From the NCBI GenBank assembly GCA_022539475.1, contig VCMS01000003.1, positions 208,983-272,982 on the forward strand: a DNA stretch of 64,000 nucleotides. The letters run 5' to 3'. This stretch comes from Gracilaria domingensis (taxonomy: Eukaryota; Rhodophyta; Florideophyceae; Gracilariales; Gracilariaceae). The notes under the pieces are model-generated. The model was given only the letters and a program-made list of their open reading frames with translations, ran no database searches and was not told the origin of the DNA. Shown in pieces: positions 1 through 10,875 of the stretch (its first letter is position 1; each line of letters begins with the position of its first letter). Position numbers and translations under genes: made by a program.

Positions 1-1
1 C

Positions 2-274
2 GACCCTGCTGTTTGTGATTCTCGCATTGTGGATACGGTGGTAAATGTAGCGGAACAACTCGGGCTTAGCGTTACAAGAATGGTTTCGCGTGCTTATCAT
101 GATGCACTGTTTATGGCGAAGTTGTTCCCTACCGCAATGATATTCGTTCCGTGCCGAGATGGGGTTAGTCATCGCCCCGATGAATTCGTAAAGGAAGGCG
201 ATGTATACAATGGTGTGGCGGTATTGGCTGGGGTTCTCCGCAAACTGGCCGGTGAAGAAAAAACTGAGCTTTGA
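2..274 (+). CDS. M20-family amidohydrolase (ureidoglycolate/allantoate/carbamoyl-amino-acid type), 3' end only
   Basis: The frame is open from the first bases of the window, so this is the C-terminal end (about 90 residues) of a gene that starts outside. It contains AYHDALFMA and MIFVPCRDGVSH, which match the C-terminal catalytic-domain signatures of zinc-dependent M20 amidohydrolases: ureidoglycolate hydrolase, allantoate deiminase, N-carbamoyl-amino-acid hydrolase. The His in AYHDA and the His in GVSH sit where this family has substrate- and metal-site residues. These enzymes release ammonia from ureides or carbamoyl amines. The AYHD and CRDG spellings resemble ureidoglycolate hydrolase more than allantoate deiminase, but the fragment is too short to decide. 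A role in purine breakdown is inferred, helped only loosely by a uricase 44 kb away. The gene ends in TGA and converges on the next gene. Confidence 0.72.
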   Translation, partial: DPAVCDSRIVDTVVNVAEQLGLSVTRMVSRAYHDALFMAKLFPTAMIFVPCRDGVSHRPDEFVKEGDVYNGVAVLAGVLRKLAGEEKTEL

Positions 275-1553
275 GGCCACAGCATCATATCATAGTTCAT
301 TAGTTAGGAGCCAGGAGAGGGATATGAGTCCATAAAATTGTCATATACAGGAGGATTAAAGGCAGCAGTGGGTAAAGCAATCAGCGCATAAGAAACCTAT
401 ATATTTGTTCGTCGTTTGGAATAATGTAGCTCTTCTGTGATGGGGTTGTCAAACGAGGGGCACTTGGCGAAAACTCTTTGACTCTACTTTCAACGAAGAA
501 GATCGAAGCCCAGCTAGTCCTCTGACGAAATAGAGGTGAAGAAGGCAAGGTGCAGCACCTTTCTGAGTTTTGTTCGCGAAGGAGCTTTCTGTCTAAACAC
601 TTTATGTTTGCAAGCTTATTCCCAGACATATGGGAAACTTTCATATAATCATCTGCAAGATGTCATCAAGTCTTGAGGACTCATCAAGGTGATCAAAAGT
701 CCAAAAGGAAAAGGAATCTTCGTTTAGCTCACTCTCAGGTTAGATTCCTAACGCGAACCGTTAAAGAGTCCTTGTTATTGTTCATTATCGATTGTCATTA
801 CGAGATGCCTCTGTTCTCGACGCCGCCATGGCCGTCAACGGCCTCCTGTTCATCTTGAATCACAACATGGCGCCTCCGTTTTGCCTGAACTTGGTGAAGC
901 TATAAACATTTATTAGGGGGAACCGGAAGATTGTCTTCAATGCAACTGATGATACTGGGCCTCCCGGAGCTGAACTTTGGCCCGGGTTTTATAGTGAAGG
1001 GGACCGCTCGGGTTATGAGAATCGATATCCACCAATCACTAATTGTTTGCGTCCATGTCTGGGGATCAAAGTGGTCAAATAGCACGAATTAACTCACGTT
1101 AGGATATGAACAAAGAAATCGTGTTGGAGTGAAGGTCAAACTCCAACAGAGTTTGTCGAGGGGGTCCGGAACTTGAGCACCAATGAAAGAAAAAGACCTA
1201 CGTAGACGTTTGACCACGATGACAGTCTCTCAGGCAGAGCAGGTAAGCTTTAGTATGGAGTTTTCGGACAATATGGTTCCGTGAATGACTTGGAGCTCGT
1301 GGGACGGCCGGGGTGCATGTGCGACAACTTGGGTGCCTTATCGTTCCCTGAAAATGAACCGCACTGGATGCCCACATGAGCTTAGCAACCAGGCTGATAG
1401 TGGCCCCATCTCGTCTACACTATGTTCATGACAGTTCCACGGTCGGAATAACGGGGGGCCGGTGCATACCACCAAATGATGGAGTGTTGGTCGGTTTGAA
1501 TTCGTTTCGCCCTCACTACGAATATTGTTCTCCGTGTACATTTTTCTCCGCCA
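275..1553. other. Intergenic, no gene recognised
   Basis: About 1.3 kb between two convergent genes. Short frames on both strands (up to about 100 residues) show no family motif. No RNA gene or repeat was seen. Confidence 0.5.
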
Positions 1554-2501
1554 CTACTTCGCATCAACTTTTGCTTTCTTCGCAGTCTGTACTTCGTTAT
1601 CTGGCGCGCTCTTCTCAGCCACGGTGTTTCCTCCAGGCAACGACAGATAAATCTGCACAGCGGGAGAGCGACAAGTTTTCAGACTAAGAGATTGGATGTT
1701 TTTCCATCCACCTTCGCAACGTCGAGCAATGCCATCAACAGCCATCAAAATATTTTCCACAAGTTGCTCTGCACTACAGTCAAGCCTACCCACCTTCAGA
1801 CTCGTGCAAGTGCCCTGTCTCGGACTGAACGGCGTGCTCTTCAGCGTTCTTTGAATTGAAGCTACCACATCTTTCCTCATATCCACTGCTAGTGGCATTA
1901 GCTTGGCCTGGAGGAAAGCATTGCCTAACAGATTTGGCATCATTGGGGCAACCCTGTTATCAACTAGAAACACATCGTACATTGTGCTGAATTCGCGCCT
2001 CCCTTCATGCGTTCCATATCGCTTTCTTATCTTTTCCACGCCTAGAACGCGTGTTACTCCGCCGTTTCCATGTTGTGCCAAATAGTCTTTTACAAGGCGT
2101 TGTGGGTCTTTCACAATCAGACACACTTCTGTTTGTCCTTCTTTCCACAAAGAATGTTTGAGAGCACTATTGACGTACGAAATGTCAGATCACTCCGAAA
2201 AAGAAAAGCACCGCTATACAAAGGAAGAAACGTACATTGGCAAAGGTCTCAACTTGGGTTTTAAAGGGGGAAACTTAAACGTGACTACCAAATGAAGGAA
2301 GCCCTCTGGCTCAAGCAGGTGTTCGACATTTTCTCCTGCCTGGATTAGCTTTTCATTGCGCTTCGTTTCAAACGCAACAGCGTTGGCGACCAAGGCCGAA
2401 ACAGCTGACTTGAGGGTGGTGACATCTACTCGATGGTCATCCGTCTGTTTAGGGCGCGCCTTGACGGCGTCAGAACGATTGCGTTGGCGCTTACGACCCA
2501 T
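1554..2501 (-). CDS. RSL1D1: Ribosomal L1-fold nucleolar protein (UTP30/RSL1D1/CIC1 type), one intron
   Basis: Two minus-strand frames join across a 69-nt intron (2167-2235, donor GTACGT, acceptor TAG) into one 292-residue protein, complement(join(1554..2166,2236..2501)). The splice restores RPLPIALKHSLWKEGQ followed by EVCLIVKDPQ. That is the expected order in this family, in which a basic-proline stretch leads into the central L1 strand. Without splicing the first frame stops four codons past the donor. The protein starts with a basic MGRKRQRNRS (nucleolar-type signal), carries a central ribosomal L1-like domain, and ends in a Lys-rich tail (KKAKVDAK). Family members bind pre-rRNA in the nucleolus during 60S/90S assembly. 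The exact orthologue (UTP30 or CIC1/NSA3) is not resolved. A CTGAC branch-like site lies upstream of the acceptor. The L1 fold is a family inference from short motifs. Confidence 0.78.
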
Positions 2502-4079
2502 TTAAACACGGTGATAGCAGTGAACTGACGTCGCTCGCAGAAGAAGTGGTAAACGAATGTTTTTATCTATCCGGGGTTGGCGACGGTATGCGGGGGCAGG
2601 ATGCCGACGGCGTTGCGACGTCGTTGCATAAAGGGAATGCTTACACACTGTTGGTGGGCATTGACAGTAATGCTAATTGACAAGTGTACACGCGATTTCG
2701 ACGCGGCGATCTAGGTTTGTTCCGCGGCTCGGTCAGCGTCCGGCCCAAGCTAGCTCTAAAAGAGTTCGCGAAAGCCTCGGCATGTCGATAAATTCAAATG
2801 GTAGGTTTCCCGCGCAACGATTTGAAGCGCTGGCCTGGCGGTTTCAACTTGAAAAACGTGCGTACTTATCGACGGCGGCTTCCCACGGGGAGCGCGCATC
2901 GATTAACGCCGAAAACGATGCGTAGAGGCTCCTATGGATGGTTGGCACGATCATCGGATGATATGATATCGGGTGGGTAGCGTGAGCTCCCTTCGACGCT
3001 ATCTATCTAAATTAGTTTGACGGCGTGTGTTGGCGATGTGAGGTGCTGTGATACTGATGTATGGTGGTAAACAGCGAGGTCGAACTTACAGATCGGCGCC
3101 GGTTGAGCGTTTAGCACTCCGCACTGTACAAACTGCTTCCGAAGTGGAATTTTGGGGTGGGGGCGTTTGTCGACTGCAGTCTCGAGGGCGCTGGGACAGT
3201 TTTTGTTCAAGTAGACGATGATATGACGTACGTCATGTGGGCGATCAATGAACGTGTAGCTTGTCTTGGGCGTTTCTCTACTCGGATGGGGCAGGGGAGG
3301 ACGCCCTCTGCGCTGCTTAGAGTGATCGCTGCGATAGACGTTTAGTTATTTAAGTTATAACCGACATGCTGTTCGAGTCCAAGTAACCTTAATCGCAGTG
3401 TACTAGGGTACAAAAAGTATTGCGTAACGAGCGGCATCCGTCTGCCTCATTGGGAATACGTATTTGGGGACCTGCGCGCTGGACGTTGACACTAAAGTTG
3501 GCGGTTTGACGTGCGTGCGATGAAGGGGAAGCCGCACGATTGACAATCGATTGACAACGTCAACACTGTTGACTCATCAGCGCCTGCGTTGGGCGGAGTG
3601 GAGCGCTCGAACGGATCGGTGTAAAGTGAAGAGAAAGCGAAATTTGAAAATTTGGGGCGACGAGCGCGCTCTCTGCCTCCAAACGGCGGTGCAAATTAAG
3701 CGAACGCTGTTTGTCCAGAGCTGCTGTCGGAAACCGCCGCTTTTGTACCTTCGTATAATCGCCCCAACCGCCGCAACGTACGCCTTTGCGCCGGGTCGAA
3801 AACACGCTTTTACAGCGCTGCCACGCTGCGGCTGGCGCGCGTGCCACGCGCGCGCGCGAGATGCTCGAAGCACGCGCCGCTCGCTGCGCCGCATGCTGGG
3901 GCGCATTGCGCTCTGCGCTCTGAGAGCCTCCGCAACGCACGCCGCAGTGCCGCCGCGCTGGTTTCCGTTTTGCTCGCGCCGTTTAATACAATCTGCGTGC
4001 TCGCCCGCCGCCTCGACGCGCACCTGCGCACTCTGCCACCCCCCTCCCGCCCCCACCCAGTCTCTCTTTCTTCGTCGCC
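2502..4079. promoter_or_regulatory. Divergent intergenic region, becoming GC-rich toward the + gene
   Basis: 1.6 kb separates the minus-strand L1-fold gene from the plus-strand gene at 4080. The first kilobase shows no gene. From about 3800 the sequence is full of GCGC/CGCG runs, then becomes C/T-rich just before the start at 4080. Large overlapping frames here on both strands are composition artefacts. No TATA box is evident. Confidence 0.45.
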
Positions 4080-5432
4080 ATGATGGCCGCTCCTTCTCTT
4101 CCTGCTTCCAACAGCGTCACTTCCACGTCGTTCCACACCCCGCCGTCGCAGGGTTCTGCCACGCGCTCCTCCAACACCCCGTCGCCCCCGACGCTCACTA
4201 CTCTCAAGCCCTTCTCGCTCCCGCTCGACAAGCAGCGTCACTTGCCGCCGCTCACTTCCCCCACCACCCCACTGTCGTTCACCGCCGATCCGCCTTCGCT
4301 GCGCGCGCCCCCGCAAACCCCTCCCAGCGTGGGTAGCGATCTTACTCGCTCCACGCCCTCGCCCGCCCCTCTCATTCGCCCGCGTCCCGCTCGAGTTCGA
4401 TCGGACTTTAGTAAGGTGGCGCCGCTTTCCACCCGGTCTTCCACCCTGGCTGCAGCCAGGCTGAGAAGTACCAACGGCGCCCGCAGACAGCGCCGTGCTG
4501 TGTCGCACATGGTAAGCGATATGTCGTCCAGTACCGACCAGAGGCGTCGCTCCCATGTTGGCTTTCGCGCACCGGACGTGCCGGATGTTGTGTCCGAGAT
4601 TTGGAATAATCTCAACTTGGTGCCGTTCCATAATAATCAGCTCAATGTCATTGTCCTCTTCACCAACGCCATTCGTGCCGAGCTCAATGACCTCAGATTC
4701 TTGCTTTGTTTGATGAGGGATACCTCTTGTTCTGCCGACTCTCCACGCTCCCTTCGGAACCTCAACACTGACTTCGAGCTCTGGTTTTCAAGGTTTTCGC
4801 ACTTTGTGCATCTCATCATGTCTTGTGTGCAGACCAAGCTATTTCCACTCGTGGAACAATTTCTCAACAAACGGGAAGTTATGACCAGTCGATGCGTCAC
4901 ACCCACTGAAGTAGCGGGCATGTCCTACATCCAAGCGTGGAAGTCTACGTGCAGTTCGTTGCACATGTCTATCTCGCAGTTACAGCAGTACTTGTGTACC
5001 GCCGAGAACCGCGTCGTGCTGCTCACCGCTAAGCGACGACTGAGAAGTAAGGGCAATCGAGCTCACCTGCTGGCGTCGGCCAGTGAATCTCTAGCCACAT
5101 TGCATCGTTCATTCCCCAAGTTTCTTGACTCCTTGGACATGGCTTGTGAACGAATTGTACATCTCAAAGCCGCGTCTCCGCTTTGCAAGCAAATTCAGGA
5201 GTCGTTTGTCAACGTGGTGGTCAATGAGGGCACAAGAGAGTTGCCGCCCTTGGGATGGAGCGCTTGTATAACTTTCACTAGATGGATCGAATCGAGGAAA
5301 ATGAGGAATGAAATGGTGGGCAGATTAGCTAGGATATCTAAGATCTCTATGCTTAGCCGATGTCTGGCCGACCAATCCCATCACGCTGTTGTGCGACTGT
5401 ACCGAATGGTGTGGGCGAAAAGGGCGGGATGA
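4080..5432 (+). CDS. Hemerythrin-fold-like protein, paralogue A
   Basis: 450 residues from ATGATGG. Residues 1-150 are Pro/Ser/Thr-rich and basic, probably disordered. From about residue 170 the protein is helical and matches two other proteins in this window (16319-17467 and 17536-18621). Shared landmarks are an HN motif opening the first helix (VPFHNNQLNVIV), a second helix ending LFPLVE, and a later amphipathic helix (HMSISQLQQYL). This order of helices resembles the HHE (hemerythrin) four-helix bundle. However, the histidines expected before the ExxxLFP-type motif are missing (MSCVQTKLFP here), so di-iron binding is doubtful. Function is unknown. It is the most diverged of the three paralogues and sits about 12 kb from them. 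The family assignment rests on motif spacing alone, so it is tentative. The start is supported by the paralogous N-terminal layout and by the GC-rich 5' region common to all three. Confidence 0.62.
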   Translation: MMAAPSLPASNSVTSTSFHTPPSQGSATRSSNTPSPPTLTTLKPFSLPLDKQRHLPPLTSPTTPLSFTADPPSLRAPPQTPPSVGSDLTRSTPSPAPLIRPRPARVRSDFSKVAPLSTRSSTLAAARLRSTNGARRQRRAVSHMVSDMSSSTDQRRRSHVGFRAPDVPDVVSEIWNNLNLVPFHNNQLNVIVLFTNAIRAELNDLRFLLCLMRDTSCSADSPRSLRNLNTDFELWFSRFSHFVHLIMSCVQTKLFPLVEQFLNKREVMTSRCVTPTEVAGMSYIQAWKSTCSSLHMSISQLQQYLCTAENRVVLLTAKRRLRSKGNRAHLLASASESLATLHRSFPKFLDSLDMACERIVHLKAASPLCKQIQESFVNVVVNEGTRELPPLGWSACITFTRWIESRKMRNEMVGRLARISKISMLSRCLADQSHHAVVRLYRMVWAKRAG

Positions 5433-8400
5433 AAGCTGCGTGTGTAACGAAAACCGCATGAGCATTTTGCTTGTGGTATAAAAACCATATTACTGGTAGG
5501 GCGAATTTGTGTACATCTTTTGTATGCACATCGACCACATAGATCATGCTTTGCTCTGTTGGTGCCACGCGAAACGCCGCCGCGGCGCGGCTCTGTTGTA
5601 ATCCCCACCGCCAACCGTGGCACTTGAATATCTTGAGCTGCGCACATCTGTGTGACACAGGCGATGTATAAAAGTGTTTGGAGTCTATCGAGGCGACGGC
5701 GTGGTGACTGTTGCTGACACGTGAGCGCCGTCTACGTAGCTGACTGTTGGCGGTGCGCGCATGACGTCATTTTCTATGTGGCGCACAACGCACATTTACA
5801 GCTGAACTATGGCCCGGTGCAGCACCTCCTCTTTGTCTGGCTTTCTTCGAGTTTTGTGGTGGCTTGCAATTTGGGCCTCTGTTTCGCTGCACTCCAGCCG
5901 TCACTGTTGCTCTCGGTTTGACCAAACAGCGGAACAGCGTGTCAACGCCAATGACGGCGCGTTTTGCTTTCACGAAAGCAGGACGGCTGTGCGGACATAC
6001 AGGTTCACCGTGCGACTTGAGAAGTGTTGTATTCGAGCTGTTTTGCCTCCGTTGCGGACATAATGTTCGAATGATGCTCATCTGTTCACGTTACAGACCG
6101 CGGACGTGTCGTTCTCTGTGAAATACAACTCGCGGTGAAAAGTATCCCGTTTCGCGTGAACTTCTTCGCACACACGTAATGCACGCAAACTCTTCTTCGT
6201 GTAACATTATCTCGCTCACATCTGAGTCCGTGTGCACATGTCGCGCAACTTCGCGTACAACTCCCTCGCCTGTCGAACGATCCACTTCGCGCGCCAGTTT
6301 GCAATCCGGGCAAGCCTACTGACTTCCCAATAGCGTTTACAACTGTACTTGTTAATTGAACTTCTCATCAAAATGTTGTACGACCAACGGCTCGCCTTTT
6401 TTCGACAACCTAAGTTAATCAAGTTTTTGTTCGATGGCAGCAGTCGAACGGCACATAATATTGTGTCCACCTGAATTGCGTCTCACGTTAGTCGCCGCTC
6501 TCCCAAAAGGAAGAAGTTGAAAACACATACTCGACCTCCATTTGTCAAACCCACAACCCCACGTCCCATCTGCGGGGCACAGAGCCGCGCTAGTTCCCTC
6601 GTCCCGATGGAACTACATCTGCCGTTAGAGAGTGGAACAGCAGCTAAAGAGCAATAATCAATCAAGCAAATCGCAACGTATGAGTCCATTTACAGAGAAC
6701 AACTTGTTCCAATCGCCCCCTATTTTTGGACCGCCGGGTGCTCTTCACTCACACTTCTTCCTCACCGATTCTGTTGCTTCTGAACTTGTGCCTTTGTGAG
6801 CACGAGATTTCGCCGAACTTGGCATCCCGTGACTACTTCAACCCCTAGTAGGGTCGCCTTTCATGAAACTGGCATCTCTACTCTCGTCCTCTCTCATACG
6901 CAATTACACTGCGATCAGAAGCGCTTTTGTTCTTGTCATTGATGATGCCACGAATCTCTAAGAAATTGCAGTACAGAGCATGGTCAAGTTACGCCTGCAG
7001 AACACATCATTGGAACTCGACAACCACACATGTTTTCCTCATGTAAGGAGTAAGAGGGATATAAAGAAAACATTTAGAGTTATCCTCTATTCAACTATTC
7101 GAGTCCCCAAGAAAACCAAGAGCTCCTCGTGGCAGGCTCACAAATCACCGTGGCTTCCCGGAAGCCAATGGCGCCCGCCTGTGTCAGAAACCCGTTGCCT
7201 CCACGTTTCCCTTGTTTTCTTCACCTCATGAGACGAAAGCAACGGCGAAATAGCTTAACCGTGCCATTAATGGTTAGCCTTTAATTTGAGAGCCACGTCC
7301 ACGGCTTCAACGCTTGTTGATTAGATAATGTCCTGTGCCAACAGATGGCGAAAATATGCTTCAATTCAATCAATCCGCCGTTATTCCTGCTTCATCTGAT
7401 TCATCCCCAACATATGCAAACAAGCTGTCCACAATCATTTGCTCCTGTCCCAATCGACAAAGCCATCGTCCACATGCTGGCCAGCAGTGGTGCGGGTGCG
7501 CACTTTCCTCTGTTCATTGTCTAATATGTTGATCCTTGGAGTGATCCAATCGCTTGGGATTCACTGGAACTCATGCAGAACGTTTCTCTCCAATCTTACT
7601 CTTCGAGATCGAAAATTACACCATTAGGCCTCGTGAGGCCTAATACCCCTGTACTATAGTTATCTCAGTCGTCCGTTCCGAAGAACGAGAGAGAGAAATT
7701 TCAAATTGAAATCCAGCCTAACCGATTAGCGTGAAATGCTAGAGGCCTTCGCCACAAGATGTTGTAACGAAGGTACACGTACTGTAGTTGTGGCTTTCAC
7801 GAAGCACACACGGCGCTTCCCGTACGCCGGTGTTCCCCAAGAACCGCAACACGCAGAGAACTTACCTAGTACATGACAGCTTAAGTGCTGACAATACTGG
7901 AGCCACCAACTGCAATCAAATGATATAGAACTGTACATATACTATAATGAAGCACAGGAATTAGTACTGAGTATCTTTTTGAGAGCGAGCGTTTGTTCAC
8001 AGACGATAATTGCATTCCTCCGCCCATATTGTACACTTCTCGGCAGTTCTGAAAGTCATCGGTAGAGTGGCGCACGCCACACGGTGCATTCATACCAACG
8101 GTTCACTTTCACTATGTATGTACGTGACTAACGAATCTCCTTTCAACTCAACTGCGTACAACCGCACACTTGCGACCCAAACGTTCTCTGTTCGCCCATG
8201 CCACCAGGTAGGAGATGTGAGAAGATATTGTCAACAGGGCTATGCTGAAAAAGTACAACGTGAACCACTTTCCGTTTGCGGACCCATAATGTTCTAATCT
8301 ACAACAGCCCGAGGCCCACCACCACGGTATGTTTCTTGGTACTCTTTTTGTACGTCATTTTGAGACTATTCGCTCTGTTTGTCCAGCAGACTATGCAATC

Positions 8401-8556
8401 GAAAGGGCCATAGCTGTCCCCATCACATTCGACCCCACCACGCAGTCGTACTCTGCTTTGCCAAAGCAAATAAAAGACAAGGATGAACTATACGCACGTT
8501 CACAACTTGCTTCATTAACCACAATCTTAAACACCAACGACATCCAACAAATACCA
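5433..8556. other. 3.1 kb intergenic with a short perfect palindrome
   Basis: No gene recognised. TATA-like strings occur at 5477-5484 (TATAAAAA) and 5667-5674 (TATAAAAG), but no convincing frame follows either. A 22-bp palindrome lies at 7623-7644. A TATA-like AATAAAAG at 8469-8476 lies about 85 nt before the start at 8557. Confidence 0.45.
7623..7644. repeat. Perfect 10-bp inverted repeat with 2-nt spacer
   Basis: ATTAGGCCTC and GAGGCCTAAT flank GT, with every arm base paired. It lies in a gene-free stretch, so it could be a protein-binding dyad or a small hairpin. Confidence 0.6.
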
Positions 8557-8961
8557 ATGATATCTACCAAAGTAACGCTTGCGTTTGTTCTCTTTGCCGC
8601 TGCTCTTGCGAGCGGCGCTGTTGTCCATCAAGTTACACCGCCGGGCAAATGCTGGCAAAGGACTCAGCAATGCTGCTACAAAATCACTGAATGCGGGTGG
8701 AGGTGCCGTGAAGGTGCCGGATTCAAACACTGCTGGAAAAAGTATTGCAACGTGCCTGTTTGTTCTGAAATCAAGGCCCGTACTGCTGTTCCGACGAAAC
8801 CTGAAGATGAGGTTGAGTGGGAAGCTGCAGTCATCACCGACTGCACTGAGAAGCCCGAAGAATGCGGTTCTCACCCGCCGGGCGTGGACTACGAAGTCGA
8901 AGATCAGGTAGAGGAGGAATTACCAATGCCGTCAGGTGAGGAGGAAATGCCAGAAATGTAA
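8557..8961 (+). CDS. Small secreted ten-cysteine protein, paralogue 1
   Basis: 134 residues. The frame runs on upstream to 8329, but I chose the ATG at 8557. It begins a clean signal peptide (MISTKVTLAFVLFAAALASG, cleavage probably near residue 20), and its length then matches the paralogue at 10477-10875. The mature part holds ten cysteines in the order C-W, CC, C, CGWRC, HCW, C, C, C, EEC, then an acidic Glu/Pro-rich tail ending in EM. About 47 of 82 core residues match the paralogue without gaps, and all ten cysteines are kept, which is compatible with five disulfides. The product is predicted to enter the secretory pathway and be exported. I recognise no known family. Possible roles are extracellular matrix, defence or signalling, all unproven. 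Confidence 0.82.
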   Translation: MISTKVTLAFVLFAAALASGAVVHQVTPPGKCWQRTQQCCYKITECGWRCREGAGFKHCWKKYCNVPVCSEIKARTAVPTKPEDEVEWEAAVITDCTEKPEECGSHPPGVDYEVEDQVEEELPMPSGEEEMPEM

Positions 8962-10476
8962 GTTCGCAACCATGGAAAATATCTATAAGAGGCGGCGAGA
9001 ACATAAAGTGGCTCGATGTATGTTCCCTAAATGGAGTCTATTAGACCGCAAATGGTTCGTGCTGCTCGTACTCTTGAGCAACTTGGCATGATATGTACGA
9101 GTTTGGAATTAACTTCTAAAGTCTGGTTTCAGAGTTTGAGTGTACTTCCGGAATCTATCGTCTACCTCGTTCTCGATCTTAGCACATAGCCTTAAACTAA
9201 ATAAATTAGTTCCGATAACGGTCAGTACATCAGCAGGCGCTTCAGCAAGCGTTCGCGAGCTTTCTAGTAGCCAACGGTCTGACCTAAGACCCCAGAGAAC
9301 CGTCAATTAAATTGCGTTCGTTCGTTCGTTTAGCTTTCGTTAAACCGACGCAGAAGCGCAATGATGGTCACACAGGCTTTGACTCCGTTAAGCGAACAGA
9401 CCTAGCTTTTATTGCGGAATGCCTACATAGGCATGGTTGTTGTACGCTTCCTGTGGATGGAAACATCAATTACTACGGCAACCACTTTCCCGTGCATATT
9501 CGTCTACCCTCTCTGAGATCTGGTGCTTTATCAGAAACATACCGTCATTGCAACACGTGCGGTGTTTGACAAAGCATGTGCTTACCAGTTCTTGTGCATT
9601 ATGCTCTTGTCAAGTTTATTGTATGTAGTCGCAGCTCCCAAAATGTAAGCACAATTGAAGTTATTGTGAGGGTAGAATAAGTCCTCTTGAAGGCGTACTT
9701 TCTGGGAAATGAGCGAATTCCACTTTCGGTGAAAGCAGTAGATGCTCCAGAAGTCATGTAAAGAGTTCAATGTTTGTGCTCAGTGAAAATCCTATGAAGG
9801 GTGGTCCTGCTTAACAAATCGGTCTTCAGTTTGCTCTAGCCATATGCTTATTACTGAAAACATGACACCATTCTAAGTTCTCTACGGGTCGAAAAAGGAA
9901 GTAGACACAAACGCAGTCTTAACATTCTCATGTCTTCTTGGGACTGTGTGGGAAAGATATGCGGGGATTATTTCACTCGTTCTTGTGCTTCCAACATGTG
10001 ATGAAAAGTCATCAATCAGCACTGCTGGTTATTGCTGTCTGGCCGACTCTGCAATGGTCCCACAACTTCAGAGCTGTTTGCGCGCAAAACAAATAAAAAG
10101 CAAAAGGCAGCACAAGAACGCATGGCCCTTGGAATGGAGGCAAGTGTTGCAAATGCAGAAATTGGGACATTGAAGTCCCGTTGTAAAGGACTCCATACAT
10201 TTAGAGTTAAAAGACCTGAATATGTGGGCCTCACGAAAGAAGGGGGTATGACAGTGTTTAGTTCAGATTGCTTTGTTTACAATGGAGGCTTAAAAGAACA
10301 TCGGACCACTCGCAGCTTTCAATGCTTGTATGTAGGATGGAAAAAATGGTAGACCTCCACGTGAAAGACTGTTTGCCACCCCCTGTTTGAAAATCGCCTA
10401 TCTGGCCTTCTCCGCAATTGATACAGATTGAACGGCGACAGCAAGTTTCCTTTCATTTTGGATTGAGCTCTCGCAC
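8962..10476. other. 1.5 kb intergenic between the two cysteine-rich genes
   Basis: No gene recognised. A short CGTT microsatellite (about 9314-9331) is present. Spacing of the two paralogues in the same direction suggests tandem duplication followed by drift of the spacer. Confidence 0.45.
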
Positions 10477-10875
10477 ATGAGTTTTGTGCGCACAATTGTA
10501 TCGTTCACGTTCCTTTTCAGTTTGTTGACTGCAGATGTGGTAAAGTCAACTCCATCAGGACTTACCAACAAATGCTGGAAACGGGTACAAGAATGTTGTT
10601 ATGAAACCGCTCAATGTGGATGGAGATGTAGAGAAGATTCCGGGTTCAAACATTGTTGGAGAAAATTATGTTCGACTTCAGTGTGCACGAACGTGAACGC
10701 GCGTATGAGCAAGCCTTCAAAACCTGATGATGAGATTGATTGGAAGAAACCGGTGATTACGGATTGCTCAATATTTCCGGAAGAATGTGGAAACTATCCG
10801 GTAGGACTGGACTACAATATTGGTGGGAATGATTCAGCGGTGGCATCCGATGGAGAGGACATTTTGGAAATGTAG
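10477..10875 (+). CDS. Small secreted ten-cysteine protein, paralogue 2
   Basis: 132 residues from ATG. The signal peptide covers about the first 20-24 residues (MSFVRTIVSFTFLFSLLTAD). The mature protein repeats the paralogue's pattern: KCWKRVQECCY, CGWRCRE, GFKHCWRK, then single cysteines, PVITDC and EECG. An acidic tail ends in EM. It is about 57 percent identical to the copy at 8557 over an ungapped 82-residue core, while signal peptides and tails have diverged. The conservation of cysteines, tryptophans and GFKHCW against diverged flanks indicates selection on a folded, disulfide-bonded domain. It lies about 1.5 kb downstream of paralogue 1 on the same strand. No family recognised, function unknown. 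Confidence 0.84.
   Translation: MSFVRTIVSFTFLFSLLTADVVKSTPSGLTNKCWKRVQECCYETAQCGWRCREDSGFKHCWRKLCSTSVCTNVNARMSKPSKPDDEIDWKKPVITDCSIFPEECGNYPVGLDYNIGGNDSAVASDGEDILEM

Noticed and set aside
3551-4631. Large overlapping frames on both strands (up to about 270 residues)
   Set aside because: They lie in GC-rich DNA, overlap the better supported gene at 4080, are Arg/Ala-rich composition artefacts, and show no family motif.
8329-8556. 76-residue N-terminal extension of cysteine-rich paralogue 1
   Set aside because: The extension has no counterpart in paralogue 2 and would bury the signal peptide; the internal ATG gives matching lengths.
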